Shown here one piece after another: positions 1-9,021 of a stretch of 13,086 bases of DNA (position 1 is the first letter of the stretch; every line of letters begins with the position of its first letter). The notes beneath the pieces were generated by a model. It searched no databases, was not told the origin of the DNA, and saw only the letters and a list, made by a program, of their open reading frames with translations. A program made the translations under genes and the position numbers. Where the stretch lies: contig CAMPET010000202.1 of the NCBI GenBank assembly GCA_946803715.1, forward strand, positions 120,967 to 134,052, read 5' to 3'. The stretch comes from Beroe ovata (lineage: Eukaryota; Ctenophora; Nuda; Beroida; Beroidae).

Positions 1-30
1 CACACACACACACACACACACACGCACACA
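1..30. repeat. CA microsatellite at window edge
   Basis: (CA)n with one CACG interruption; it is cut by the window start. Confidence 0.95.
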
Positions 31-42
31 CGAGTAATCAGC

Positions 43-84
43 GTCACGTGACGTGTTGACACGTGTCGCGACGTGTCACGTGAT
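43..84. promoter_or_regulatory. Second CACGTG cluster
   Basis: CACGTG occurs at 45-50, 60-65 and 77-82. The first is in GTCACGTGAC (43-52), the second in the palindrome GACACGTGTC (58-67) and the third in GTCACGTGAT (75-84). It lies directly after a CA microsatellite at the window edge. Confidence 0.4.
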
Positions 85-253
85 ATTTGTTGTCATGGTG
101 ATATTGGCATGGTTACAGCTGCTGCACCTTCCCGAGGATGAAATTGGTTTTTAGCAAGCTTTCTCTTGTAACTTCTTCACTAGTTAGCTCCGTATATCAC
201 TATATCAGTCATATATTTACCAGGCAAAAGAAAATAAGTTACTATACCTAGTA

Positions 254-291
254 ACTATAGTAACTAGTTTATACTATAGTAACTAGTTTAT
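254..291. repeat. 19-bp perfect tandem duplication
   Basis: ACTATAGTAACTAGTTTAT is present at 254-272 and 273-291. Related GTTACT and AGTAAC words continue on both sides (about 236-318). Confidence 0.85.
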
Positions 292-299
292 ACTCAAAC

Positions 300-1790
300 A
301 GTTACTAAAATAGTTACTTTTTAGGCGGTTATTTATAATTTGTGATTACTCCCTCTAACTCACTGTCACTTTGTGTTCTGTGTAAACAATGTGATAATTG
401 GCTGTAGCCATGATGGACCATGGCCTGGCACGGTGTGATTGGCCTTGATTTAGTTTTAGTGTGATGTGATGTGTAAATGTGTGTGTGCAAATTACCCTGG
501 GGGCGGGAGACAAATTCAGAGGCCGAAATTAAAAGTTATATGCTGTGGACATGATGACGTATTTGAGGTGGAAATGTTTCGCCAATTTTGCAACATTTCA
601 CATTTTTACAGCAATGGCACCAAAACTGAATAATGACAGCCTACTGAACTTTGAACAAATTACCGTAATTACTGTATCAGCATATCACCGAGACTCATGA
701 ACTGTGAAAACGGACGGACTCTGCCGCCCTAAGGGTCAGAGACAACATCATAGCAAAATGTCCTCAATTCTCAATGACGTCATAATATTGTGTTCGCGTG
801 CCATTCAAACAGTAGCAGTGCTCTATGATCATGACGTGATAATCGCGTGCTTCCATTAGCTAATTGAATAATGAATGTTCCCCTAATTAGCCCTGGGGTT
901 GTCAAAAGTGGGCCAACAAGAATCATCACAGAGTAAAACAGTTACTTACGACAGCAATTATAGTCACAAGTGAAACAGGGAAAGTGTTGTCTGTTTTTTT
1001 TAAAAACTGCTCAGGAAATCACATTAACATAATCCGTTATTAACGACGAGTGACAAGTGGCTCTAACCGGATAACGAATAGTTCATTGAACACCGGAAAT
1101 AATATATATAACAGCTGTTGGAAACTGACATTTAGATCACTAACTGCTATACAGCTAACAAATTGAATCCAATTAACTGACACTAATTCTCTCAACGCCA
1201 CCCTATGTATTAATGAAATGATCGTTAGTTGTGAAAGCCCGCGAAACACGAAATGATCTGGCATGAGTCCAACAAATCATATTCTGAATCGAAGAGAGAG
1301 GGAGAGAGAGGATGGCATTGAGATCGGGAAAAGGAGGGGATGACGGTTTGTAGCTAATTTCCTTAATGACTAGGCGTCAGAGTGAAGTGAAAAAACTGCG
1401 CTAAACCGTGAAGAGAGGCTATGATTTTGAGAGCGAGAAATGAATGATTCCTCGTTCTCAAGCTTTGATCACAGATTGTAGCAAACTATAGAGGTCAAAG
1501 GTAACACACGAGTTATAAATTTGTTAATTAATTAATGACATGCATGAAGTGTGTCAGAATGATAACATTTCTTCATTAATTAATCACAGATTAATAATAA
1601 TATGGACACACTGTGAACTGACGATTCATGGTTATGAAAGTGAAGCCGATGATATTTCGTAACTGGTAGACATTTGTCTAAAATTTGAACGCTAGACAAT
1701 CAAGCGTTTTTTCACCATGAATTTTTACCCAACAAGAATGAACTCTGTCGTCGCAAAGAGAATGTTTGACATGTCCTTGTGATTCCAATA
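300..1790. other. Intergenic, no supported gene
   Basis: AT-rich sequence with a CRE TGACGTCA at 775-782, a GA-rich run at 1291-1311 and AGGTCAAAGGTAA at 1492-1504, which resembles a DR1 nuclear-receptor element. A 74-codon minus-strand frame (1040-1264) with a true ATG is hydrophobic and carries no recognisable motif. Confidence 0.5.
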
Positions 1791-1822
1791 TTATGTGGTC
1801 ATGATTTCAGCGTGATTATTAC

Positions 1823-2189
1823 CTTTGTGTTTTTTTCGGTTATTGAGTTTCTTCCTCGCCTCAACAAGCGCAGCAGTCCTCTTCCTCTTATTCAACATCA
1901 TCAAAGCCCCGTCACGTGACTCCAGCCGACCAACCAGAGCTCGGTAAATCTCCTCCCAACCAATCACAGACAAGTAGTGCACGTGCGCGGCGCGTCTACC
2001 AACTCGAAACAGTAGCGACAACAAAGGGAAAAGTGCTAAATCTGATAGTCCCCATGTGTATGTATTGATGTACACATTGCTCTGAGCTCTCAACACCATC
2101 TCAATGCCCCCGTAGGGGATAACACGTGACACTTGACATGCTGTCACGTGATAACCCTGACAACCAATCATAGCTCGTGGATAGTGCAC
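1823..2189 (-). other. Open reading frame, doubtful exon
   Basis: The minus-strand frame is open for about 130 codons. Its last part is a basic helix (GRLESRDGALMMLNKRKR, then ARKKLNNRKKHK) followed by a consensus-like donor CACAAAG|GTAATA at 1823/1822. No matching neighbouring exons were found on either side, and the frame coincides with the E-box/CCAAT cluster, so it may be non-coding. Family not recognised. Confidence 0.2.
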
Positions 2190-2216
2190 GTGGTACTAAA
2201 ACACACTGGTCACGTG
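1913..2216. promoter_or_regulatory. CACGTG E-box/CLEAR cluster
   Basis: Six CACGTG hexamers lie at 1913, 1980, 2123, 2145, 2187 and 2211. GTCACGTGAC at 1911-1920 is the full CLEAR palindrome and GTCACGTGAT lies at 2143-2152. CACGTGACA at 2123-2131 and TGTCACGTG at 2142-2150 form an inverted pair. Two CCAATCA boxes (near 1959 and 2163) are interspersed. The layout suggests a promoter or enhancer; the transcript it would serve is not identified. Confidence 0.4.
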
Positions 2217-2219
2217 GGC

Positions 2220-3500
2220 TATGAAAATGACATGTGATCGACGTTTACGGAGCTGCTAAATGTTAATTAGAGCTCTGTGCTACTAGATAATGAGTAAAGG
2301 TGGTAATTAATGATTGTGTAAGTGTGATGGGAATTGGGAAACATATTCACATCTGGGTTTATGATAACATCGACGATAACAGATAAGTATAACTCGAATT
2401 TTTGATCGGCTAATATCGCTGTTGAGACATTATGGAGACATTGTTGAGACATTACGGAGACTACTTAGCATTAATAGAGAGCTATGTAGCATATGATTTA
2501 TTCATTGCGCCTGGCGATCAAGTCCTAATGGAATATTGATTACTTTCTCTCCAGTCTCATCCCCAACAACCAATTATTTGGTAATTTCAACCCTCCTTCT
2601 TCATTCAACAACAGTTGCTGGAACAATCTCTCCAAATAGCAACATTTTGATCAAATCTGTGGAACCGAGCTCAAAGTCTAACCTTATCGGCAATATTCGG
2701 AGATTAATGACATTGTGTAGTGAGGAGTCGCAATATTTTTGGGATCTTGCCAAAAGCCACACATTATAATTGGATTCATCCCACCCAATAAGGGACAGAG
2801 AGAACCGTGAGATTGACCTCGCAATTATGCGCTAATTGATCTGGGAAGCGGGGGGAGATAATTGGATAATTGATTGGTGTGCGAACTCGATGCAGCAGTA
2901 GATTGGTTTAAAAACATCGAAGTTTCTCCGAAGCAGACGAACAATCGTGGATAACCGAGTCAAAGCAATATCGAATTCAATGGGAGATACGTATCTCCGA
3001 TGATACATCGCACTAATGTTTATCAATATCATCAAACATGATCATAAATCACTTTAAATGTTGTCAAAATCAAATTAATAAACCAGAAGAAGCGCTATAA
3101 TGGAGTAAACATCAAGAAGAGAGCTGTCATGATCATGTGTATCATAAATCAACCACACCCAATATCATACAGTGAGCTTGAATCAGTGATTCGATTATCG
3201 AGGAGTATGAGGAGATCTTCTGCATGACTATATATACTTGAGATTCCATGTTCTTATTCCTGGTCATGATTCTAGATTCTAGAGTTTGATGACACATCAA
3301 ATAGGTTCAAATTAGGTTCTAATCTGATCTAAATGAATTTAGATTTATAAATCAAAGCATTGTTTAGGAGTGGATTAATCTACGCAATCGTATTGTAGAT
3401 GGTATAGTCATTCGCGATAGTCATTAAATTTGTGTCACTGTGTCCTTGTGTGTGGAATAGGGCTGGAAGTTGGAACTACAAAGGCAGGGATACTATCATG
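2220..3500. other. Intergenic, no supported gene
   Basis: Short frames only. A 41-codon minus-strand ORF at 3142-3267 (MTRNKNMESQVYIV...) has an ATG and a stop but no support. A 16-bp perfect palindrome is at 2983-2998. No clear poly(A) signal was seen for the exon ending at 3503. Confidence 0.5.
2983..2998. repeat. 16-bp perfect palindrome
   Basis: GGAGATACGTATCTCC is self-complementary without a spacer. Confidence 0.9.
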
Positions 3501-3502
3501 AA

Positions 3503-3624
3503 TCAGTGATAAATCGGATTTGGAAAACGATAGGAGTTCTTTGGTTGTATAGGATCAAATCTAGGCTTCATTTCAAACTGGTCATCAACAGCAAAATCAC
3601 TATCAGCGAAATCAAACGCGTCTT
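3503..3624 (-). CDS. Putative terminal coding exon, family not recognised
   Basis: The minus-strand frame ends in TGA at 3505-3503. The most natural acceptor is TTGAAG (AG at 3626-3625); AG at 3636-3635 (TATTTTCAAG) is an alternative with a better pyrimidine tract. The peptide is acidic and aromatic, DAFDFADSDFAVDD, then QFEMKPRFDP, and ends SYRFPNPIYH. Codons follow a strong purine-any-pyrimidine pattern, unlike nearby DNA. I recognise no family. The overlapping plus-strand 137-codon frame (3470-3883) starts at TTG and runs through a GT repeat; it is less plausible. Confidence 0.4.
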
Positions 3625-3720
3625 CTTCAAGCCGCTTGAAAATAATACCCAAACAAAACAAACCAACGCTCATAGGGCATCATGCGTGAGTGTGCACCCA
3701 GACACTTATCCCAATCACAC

Positions 3721-3770
3721 CAAGATCAAAAGAATCAACATCAAGAACTCTGTGTGTGTGTGTGTATGTA

Positions 3771-3803
<33 letters not shown>

Positions 3804-3938
3804 ATGTCTGTGTCTGTGTCTGTGCTATAGATCGAATCAACTTCTATGATGATAGTATTCCGATAAGAGGTTACGGTAGTTGAGGAAATTGAATTAGGGC
3901 TAGCTGCAGATTCATAAGACTCAGATTCGAATCGCGTG
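3721..3938 (-). CDS. Possible penultimate exon reading through a CA repeat
   Basis: An open minus-strand frame runs from the acceptor ATCAATAG|CACG to the donor GATCTTG|GTGTGA. It is 218 nt long and its end phase fits the acceptor at 3625, giving DSFDL-E-DAFDFAD across a 96-bp intron. The first part is Ser/Glu-rich (RFESESYESAASPNS). The middle is a (CA)n microsatellite read as alternating Thr and His. Because a CA repeat cannot contain stops, the open frame is weak evidence. Confidence 0.2.
3751..3832. repeat. GT microsatellite
   Basis: (TG)n interrupted by TATG, TTTG and TGTC variants, about 80 bp. On the minus strand it reads (CA)n and would encode Thr-His repeats if the exon at 3721-3938 is real. 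Confidence 0.95.
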
Positions 3939-3976
3939 CTATTGATAAATATATTAGTAATTCGTTACGCCCATTC

Positions 3977-4018
3977 CCAGTACCAGTGCCCAAGTACCAG
4001 TAGGCCAAGAACCAGTTT
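3977..4018. repeat. Degenerate ACCAGT repeat
   Basis: Three to four imperfect copies of CCAAGTACCAGT-like units in tandem. Confidence 0.6.
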
Positions 4019-4039
4019 ATCAAGTAAAAATGCCAGTTA

Positions 4040-5100
4040 GTAAAAATCGACCGATAATAAAAATTGAAATCTATCGATTACTATTACAACAAAGCAATCA
4101 TGCAACGATTCTACACCAAGTAAAGTGCTTGTTAATGACTAAATGAGTGAGGAACTGTAATGATTTTATTACTAAGAGAGATTCTATTACTAAAGAGAGA
4201 GATTACTTTGAGATTGTCTTGTACACACACCCTCATTATTTCACCCTAACGATTGCCAGGAAATCCTACATGAAATCAATACAACAAGATTTAATTTCTG
4301 ATTTAAGTTTAGAAGTGAAAGTATAAGAACATTGCTGTCCTTCCAATTTAGAACGTGGACAAAATCATCATAGTTCCATACCATGCATGAGAAAGCAGCA
4401 GATTATAATCTGGCAAAAAGTGATGAAATACAACAAAATAAGTTATATGGGTCAAGATAACTGATATGAGAACGAAGCTACGGGCAAGGACGCAGAAATA
4501 CTAAATCAAAATTGTCCCAATGAGAAAATAGAAATTCCGCGAAATGCAACGGTCACAAAACTTTCTCACGATTCACTCAATGGATAACATGTCAGTGAAA
4601 AGTGAAAAGTCAAAACAAGGATATGTTGAGTATTTTCCCAGCTGTAACATGACATACGAGACGTCGCGTGTTTTCAAAACAATGTTATTTGAAAGTGTAA
4701 AACATTGGAAATTGTGAACATTTGAAAGTGGAAATCAGCGAGCATAAAATTTGTGGAAATGTTGATAAATTGAAATGTTTATACATACGTACCTAGGGAG
4801 CGTGGGAAAATAGAAATGGACGACATACATAGGTAAATGTATTTGAGGATTTGAAACAAAATAGCAAACGTCGTGTACTTGTACTTGTATACGATGATGA
4901 TGCGTGCGTGTAACTGTATGGAATCAGCAGAGTTGCGCGCGCGCTTATAATTCCGCAAAGTTATTTTAGCTAGTAAGCCGCGCATTGCAACAGTGAAATG
5001 TTGAATGTGAAATGTTGATTGTTGAATGTGTAGAGCGGGAACACTGATATTGACACAGCGGTAGACAAACAAAACCCCAAAATGCTCTCAAATTTATGGA
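4040..5100. other. Intergenic, no supported gene
   Basis: AT-rich, with no splice-bounded coding frame found. It holds a 14-bp tandem repeat GTGAAATGTTGAAT/GTGAAATGTTGATT at 4993-5006 and 5007-5020, and a CG-alternating run near 4935-4944. A 97-codon minus frame (4779-5072) has no recognisable motif. Confidence 0.5.
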
Positions 5101-5122
5101 GCCTCAATTTTAACCGTCAATT

Positions 5123-5230
5123 GATCGACAATCATGAAATATTGTCGATCGATGATAGACCCTGTCGAGAATTTCGTTTTGCGCGCGCTGACGCAAGCCG
5201 CTTTGCGGCTTGCATCAGCGGTCTAGCATC
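5123..5230. repeat. Clustered hairpins (nested palindromic element)
   Basis: Hairpin 1 has arms GATCGACAAT (5123-5132) and ATTGTCGATC (5141-5150) with an 8-base loop. Hairpin 2 (5186-5220) has a 16-position stem with one mismatch and a TTT loop, its core being GCAAGCCGC-TTT-GCGGCTTGC. Outer arms 5151-5161 and 5220-5230 pair 10 of 11 around hairpin 2. Function unknown. Confidence 0.7.
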
Positions 5231-5505
5231 GCCAGACAAATGAAATATAGCAATACGTTTACACTTAACAAGTATGGGGCCAAGATACCTATTCAATTAC
5301 TATTACTACAGGGACTTTCAGTTTCATTTTGCAAAATCGATATTGAATCGCGATCACATGATGAAATTTAAAAAAAATATTGCATAAAAGGCATATCGTG
5401 CTTGATATCGATCACTATAATGCTTGCATCGTGGAGAATAAGTTAAAAGTTAAACTTAAAGTAAAACTTTAACTCAAAGTCAACGAATATTGTAACAATA
5501 ACATG

Positions 5506-5700
5506 CTAGAGTCTGAGTATAGAATCATTATCAAATCCTGCACCTATCACTATACTGGCCGGTGGTATAGCTAGCATCAGCAAGAATCGCCTCGATTTAA
5601 AAATAAAATAAGCTACTCCAGACTCGAACAAGCTTGATATCATGTCAAAATTTTCAATTTCATCGTAATATATTCGCGATGCAGAATTATAATTTTCCAT
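5506..5700 (-). CDS. Small ORF with ATG, possible first exon, unassigned
   Basis: An ATG at 5700-5698 opens 64 codons. The N-terminal half is hydrophilic (MENYNSASRIYYDEIENF...) and the second half is hydrophobic (LLMLAIPPASIVIGAG). A GT after ...FESG could be a donor. A CpG-rich patch and an RFX-like motif lie about 150-200 bp upstream. The composition is what AT-rich random DNA often yields, so the call is tentative. Confidence 0.2.
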   Translation of the reverse strand: MENYNSASRIYYDEIENFDMISSLFESGVAYFIFKSRRFLLMLAIPPASIVIGAGFDNDSILRL

Positions 5701-5839
5701 GGAATTGGAAACCCCAGCCGAATTAATCCGAATACAATCCTAATACAATCCTAGTCGCGTGATTGACTGAATTTAAATGATTGATTGATCAATTTGACTC
5801 AATGACTGACGAAAGGAATTCGATACTGATACTCTGGCC

Positions 5840-5955
5840 GAGCAGAATTGTGCACACGTTGCGCGCCCCTATTCTACTCAGTGAACTGAAAAGTCGTAAC
5901 CACGGAGACGCGCAGCGCGCGCGGAGTATTTGGGTCACGCAGCGCGGGAACAAGC
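5840..5955. promoter_or_regulatory. CpG-rich patch with X-box-like site
   Basis: CGCG-dense sequence (cagcgcgcgcgg, cagcgcggg) stands out from the AT-rich surroundings. GTAACCACGGAGAC at 5896-5909 reads GTCTCCGTGGTTAC on the minus strand. This has the two-half-site layout of an X-box (GTNNCC-NN-RGNNAC) but with GT instead of AT at the centre. Short open frames on both strands (5781-5981 and 5789-5974) are probably by-products of the GC-rich composition. Confidence 0.3.
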
Positions 5956-6219
5956 AGAATTCAACGTTAAACATATCGTAGCTATACTTATAGTGAGATT
6001 AAACTTAAACAAGCACCAAAACTATATACTCACTGCTACTGAGGAAACGCCCATGATTCATCCCAGTCTGCACTTTGTCTTCTCTCTCGACAAGCATGTT
6101 TCCACCCTACAGAGTACAGCTATGAACTTATGTAGAAAGGAGGTCTCTGTCTCTTCACCTGTTCTTTGTTTCGAATTTGATTGCGATGGTATTGGTTGAA
6201 CCTCATGGACTCAATTTTC

Positions 6220-7060
6220 GCATCGCAAAAATCATGATAAAGAATTGAAAAAATGATGTTGAATTTGAAATTTCATTAATTTCGAGTGATCATGTACCAA
6301 AGGTGAAGATAGCATATTTGGCATGCAGTACTCTTGCTTGTCTGAATTGACAGTTATGCAGTTCGATGGAACATATGGAAATGGAACAAATTGAACAACA
6401 GGACAGGGAACACTTAACTAGCAGTAAAAGTTGAATCCTATTCCTTGATGCTACGCCTACAGCTCAAGTATATCCTAGTCCTAACCCGTACTGTATTGAA
6501 ATTCTATGTATAATATTCTATGAAACCCTTTAAACACATTCACAAGAACTAAGGTTTAGAATAATTAGAGTAGAAGGTCTAATTCTAACTTTAGAAGGTC
6601 CGAAACATACATTAAAAGCAAATGAGTGCAGAACTATTGACAACGGCTATCGAGCTGCAACACAGGTGCACAGGAGGAATACGCACACACACACACACAC
6701 ACAAACAAACACACACACTATGGCAATTATGTGCCCTCAGTCACAGCACAAAACCAACCTCTTATTCATCACCTATCTCCGATTGGTCAAGACTCACCCA
6801 CATGACATGACCCTAGGCCTGTGATTGGCCGATTTAATATATTCTAGAGTACTTCGGGATTAATGAGAGGGGCTATAATTGGTGCAGCTATTCCAATTTG
6901 GGCGATTATACCAAAACTGAGACATGTTACGCGACAACTACAAAAGACGCGTCAATCATGCCTTATATGGTCTAATCAAATTTGACGTAATTTAAATCAT
7001 AATGGTACTTCAACTTGAGGTTGGGCCATGAGTGAATTAATTTAAATCTGTGTAATTAAA
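6220..7060. other. Intergenic with CA microsatellite
   Basis: A (CA)n tract with AAAC interruptions lies at 6681-6718. Two GATTGG CCAAT-type boxes (near 6780 and 6822) follow. A plus-strand frame MSAELLTTAIELQHR at 6622 ends at a possible donor CACAG|GTGCAC but has no partner exon. Confidence 0.5.
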
Positions 7061-7061
7061 A

Positions 7062-7366
7062 TTTTCAATTTAATGAGATCATGACCAAGTACTGAATAGT
7101 GAAGAAACTCAGAAAAGTAAGGATTGACGGGGACTTGAACCCAGAACCTCAGGAATCGCGCCTGTTGCTCTACCAATTGAGCTACGCCAATCCGCTGACT
7201 TATCTGCTATTTCCTCGCACTATGTACAAGATCACTGCCCTTATCTATAGGATGCGAAGTAATTCTATTTATATCCTTCACTGGGTTCAAGTCCCCGTCA
7301 ATCCTTACTTTTCTGAGTTTCTTCCCTATTCACTTTCAGTACTTGGTCATGATCTTAAATTGAAAA
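7062..7366. repeat. Long inverted repeat enclosing a tRNA-like sequence
   Basis: The left arm 7062-7144 and right arm 7281-7366 are reverse complements over about 83 bp. They differ by a 3-base insertion near 7074 and a small indel in the TAGTG/TCACTTTC part. The spacer is 136 bp (7145-7280). Both arms carry the 3' end of the tRNA-like sequence (24 bases) plus about 60 bp of its 3' flank, so the right arm looks like an inverted copy of the left. The element could be a foldback or MITE-like insertion, or a SINE pair in head-to-head arrangement. No target-site duplication is obvious. Confidence 0.85.
7121..7193 (-). tRNA. tRNA-like sequence (degenerate tRNA or SINE head)
   Basis: On the minus strand it has an A box TAGCTCAATTGG (7184-7173), a B box GGTTCAAGTCC (7141-7131) and a TTTT stretch (7116-7113) just past the 3' end, which is a complete internal Pol III promoter and terminator. 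The ends GGATTGGCG and CGTCAATCC can pair over nine bases, and the D stem GCTC/GAGC is intact. It is abnormal in several ways: four rather than two bases lie between a 7-bp acceptor stem and the D stem, the T stem has a mismatch, the anticodon stem has a mismatch at 27-43, and the loop CGCGATT lacks U33. A working tRNA is therefore doubtful, and I give no anticodon identity. Confidence 0.55.
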
Positions 7367-7369
7367 CCT

Positions 7370-7860
7370 CCCTTCATCCTAAACCGAGATCAGCCCGTGT
7401 ATGATGTGTGTTCCCTTGGCTGTTGTACAGCAGGGTGTACGATGTGGGTGTATGCTTGTGTGTGGGTGTGTGTGACATGAATCTTGCATTGAAGGATATA
7501 AATAGAATTACTTCGTAATTAAAATTTGTGGCCACAAATACACTTGGTATCTAAAAATGCATTTTGTTATTATGCGGAGTGATTTCAGAACCCAAAAGGC
7601 ATAAAGTAAAACAAAGATATGATTGAGTGAAGTAAGTGTTGTAGTAACTATATATACAAAAATGTGAGAACCTTTTGAAACAAAGACCAAAAGCTGAACT
7701 CCCAACTACAATTAAAAAGCTTGTCATAGAACAGGAGTCGAAAGGGCACAATGTCTAGGTTAAGAAATTAGGAGTTCTAGATTAGGGTTCTAATTCTAAA
7801 ACCTTATTCATACAACTGATTTAGATTACTTTGCTACACAGTTCATTTGAACATTCCTAG
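7370..7860. other. Intergenic, GT-rich then AT-rich
   Basis: A GT-rich run lies at 7441-7474. Two overlapping 65-codon minus-strand frames (7508-7751) are hydrophobic and Cys/Phe-rich with no motif. Confidence 0.5.
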
Positions 7861-7869
7861 TCCAAATGT

Positions 7870-7923
7870 CCAAATATGGTCAACTGAACTTCCAAATATG
7901 GTCAACAGTACTTCCAAATATGG
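7870..7923. promoter_or_regulatory. Three tandem CArG boxes
   Basis: CCAAATATGG, a perfect CC(A/T)6GG box, occurs at 7870-7879, 7892-7901 and 7914-7923. It lies within a 22-bp tandem unit (TCCAAATATGGTCAAC at 7869 and 7891). CArG boxes bind SRF-type MADS proteins. The sites are roughly two helical turns apart. The target gene is unknown. Confidence 0.5.
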
Positions 7924-7929
7924 AATAGT

Positions 7930-8690
7930 GGAATACGCCCGGTCTTACACTATCAATGGAAAATATGAAAAAAGCAACAAATATCGTAGTAACATTTTGT
8001 GGAGAGGAGTGTTATTTTAATTGCTTACAAACAATAATTATCAAATAATATAACCGTGAAATTAAGTTAAACAAGCAACGATGAGTATGTCGAATCTTTG
8101 AAATGAAACCGTTCATTTCAATATCAGAAGGTGAAAATGATTCCTGTTTTTGTTAACCACATCTTAATCTATTAATCATGAGCCTATTTTCTAACCATTG
8201 AAAAATCGTAAAAAATGAGCGAAAATTGGCGCGAATGGTAAACTCATTACTTTTAAATAAAAAGTATAACAAAAAGGGGCGATTCAATCGCAAGAAATTC
8301 CCGATATATAATATTTAAATACTAATAATAACAAACAATATAACTAGTAATAACGATTATTTCTGAAAGAATTTCATTTTGTATTCGATTCCTTGACTTC
8401 AAATCGCACTTGCATATTTCGGTAGAAAGGCGGAAAGAAGTATATTTCCCGCATTTTAACACTGACATTCTTGCTTAATCTATCACAAATGTTTCTGATA
8501 CTGAAGTATTAGAACTACAACAGATTAGGTGATCCAACAGATTAGGTGATATTACGCTGATGAGTATTCAATGATAATTGATAATTAATGATAGTCATGT
8601 CAAAACTGTCACTGAAGAAATCCGTGCTTCTCTCTTGCACAGTTACAAAATCAATCCATCGAATAACTTCGGTAAAATTCGACTGGCGGG
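7930..8690. other. Intergenic, no supported gene
   Basis: AT-rich. TTGGCGCGAA at 8226-8235 is E2F-like. CAACAGATTAGGTGAT is directly repeated at 8518-8533 and 8535-8550. Confidence 0.5.
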
Positions 8691-8694
8691 AGTT

Positions 8695-8990
8695 TTTTGC
8701 ACGTGCACGCGCGCGCGCCCTGAAGCAAGCACACTGAATTGCGCGGCTCAATAGTCAATGCATGAGTGAGCAATGTCTTTGAATACAGGGCACACGCGCG
8801 CGTTTGAGTTTATCATATCGACTTTCATTGTGACGAAATTGTTGGCCACGTGTTTTGGAAATTGTCAAGTGACTCAGACTGGCCACGTCTTTGGACCGGT
8901 CGCGCGAAGAGTGGTAGGAAACTTCGTTTTCGGGTGAGCTGACTTCCTCACCCAAGCAGCTTAGCAGCTAATCGTCTGAAGTCCCGGTAT
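8695..8990. promoter_or_regulatory. CpG-rich patch with E-boxes downstream of CEP85
   Basis: CG-alternating runs (8706-8718 and 8792-8802), CACGTG at 8700-8705 and 8847-8852, and paired TGGCCACGTgtTTTGG/TGGCCACGTcTTTGG words 36 bp apart. A minus-strand frame is open for about 71 codons (8990-8755, hydrophilic, ...SSPENEVSYHSSRDRSKDV...), but it has no ATG at its start and no clear splice partner. It could be a promoter of another minus-strand transcript. Confidence 0.25.
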
Positions 8991-9021
8991 AGCGGGGCAC
9001 AACATATACCCCCACTAGGGT

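Noticed and set aside
1492-1504. DR1-like AGGTCAAAGGTAA
   Set aside because: It is a single imperfect nuclear-receptor site with no gene context; such matches are frequent by chance.
2536-2769. 77-codon plus-strand frame
   Set aside because: It has a non-ATG start, Ser/Thr/Leu composition typical of AT-rich noise, and no motif or splice partner.
3470-3883. 137-codon plus-strand frame
   Set aside because: It starts at TTG, its length depends on a stop-free GT repeat (Val-Cys run), and it overlaps a more convincing minus-strand coding exon.
5623-5630. Possible 26-bp intron inside the small ORF at 5506-5700 (GTAGCT to ATCGAG)
   Set aside because: It is far below usual animal intron size; introns of the firm gene here are at least 165 bp.
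6030-6206. Minus-strand segments MRFNQYHRNQIRNKEQ (6206-6159) and a following frame to about 6030
   Set aside because: A good donor CAG|GTGAAG exists, but joining to the next segment needs a 39- to 52-bp intron, two reading frames are equally open, and no family is recognised.
8542-8751. 69-codon minus-strand frame with an Ala-Arg run
   Set aside because: The Ala-Arg run comes from a CG-alternating tract, the start is TTG, and there is no motif.
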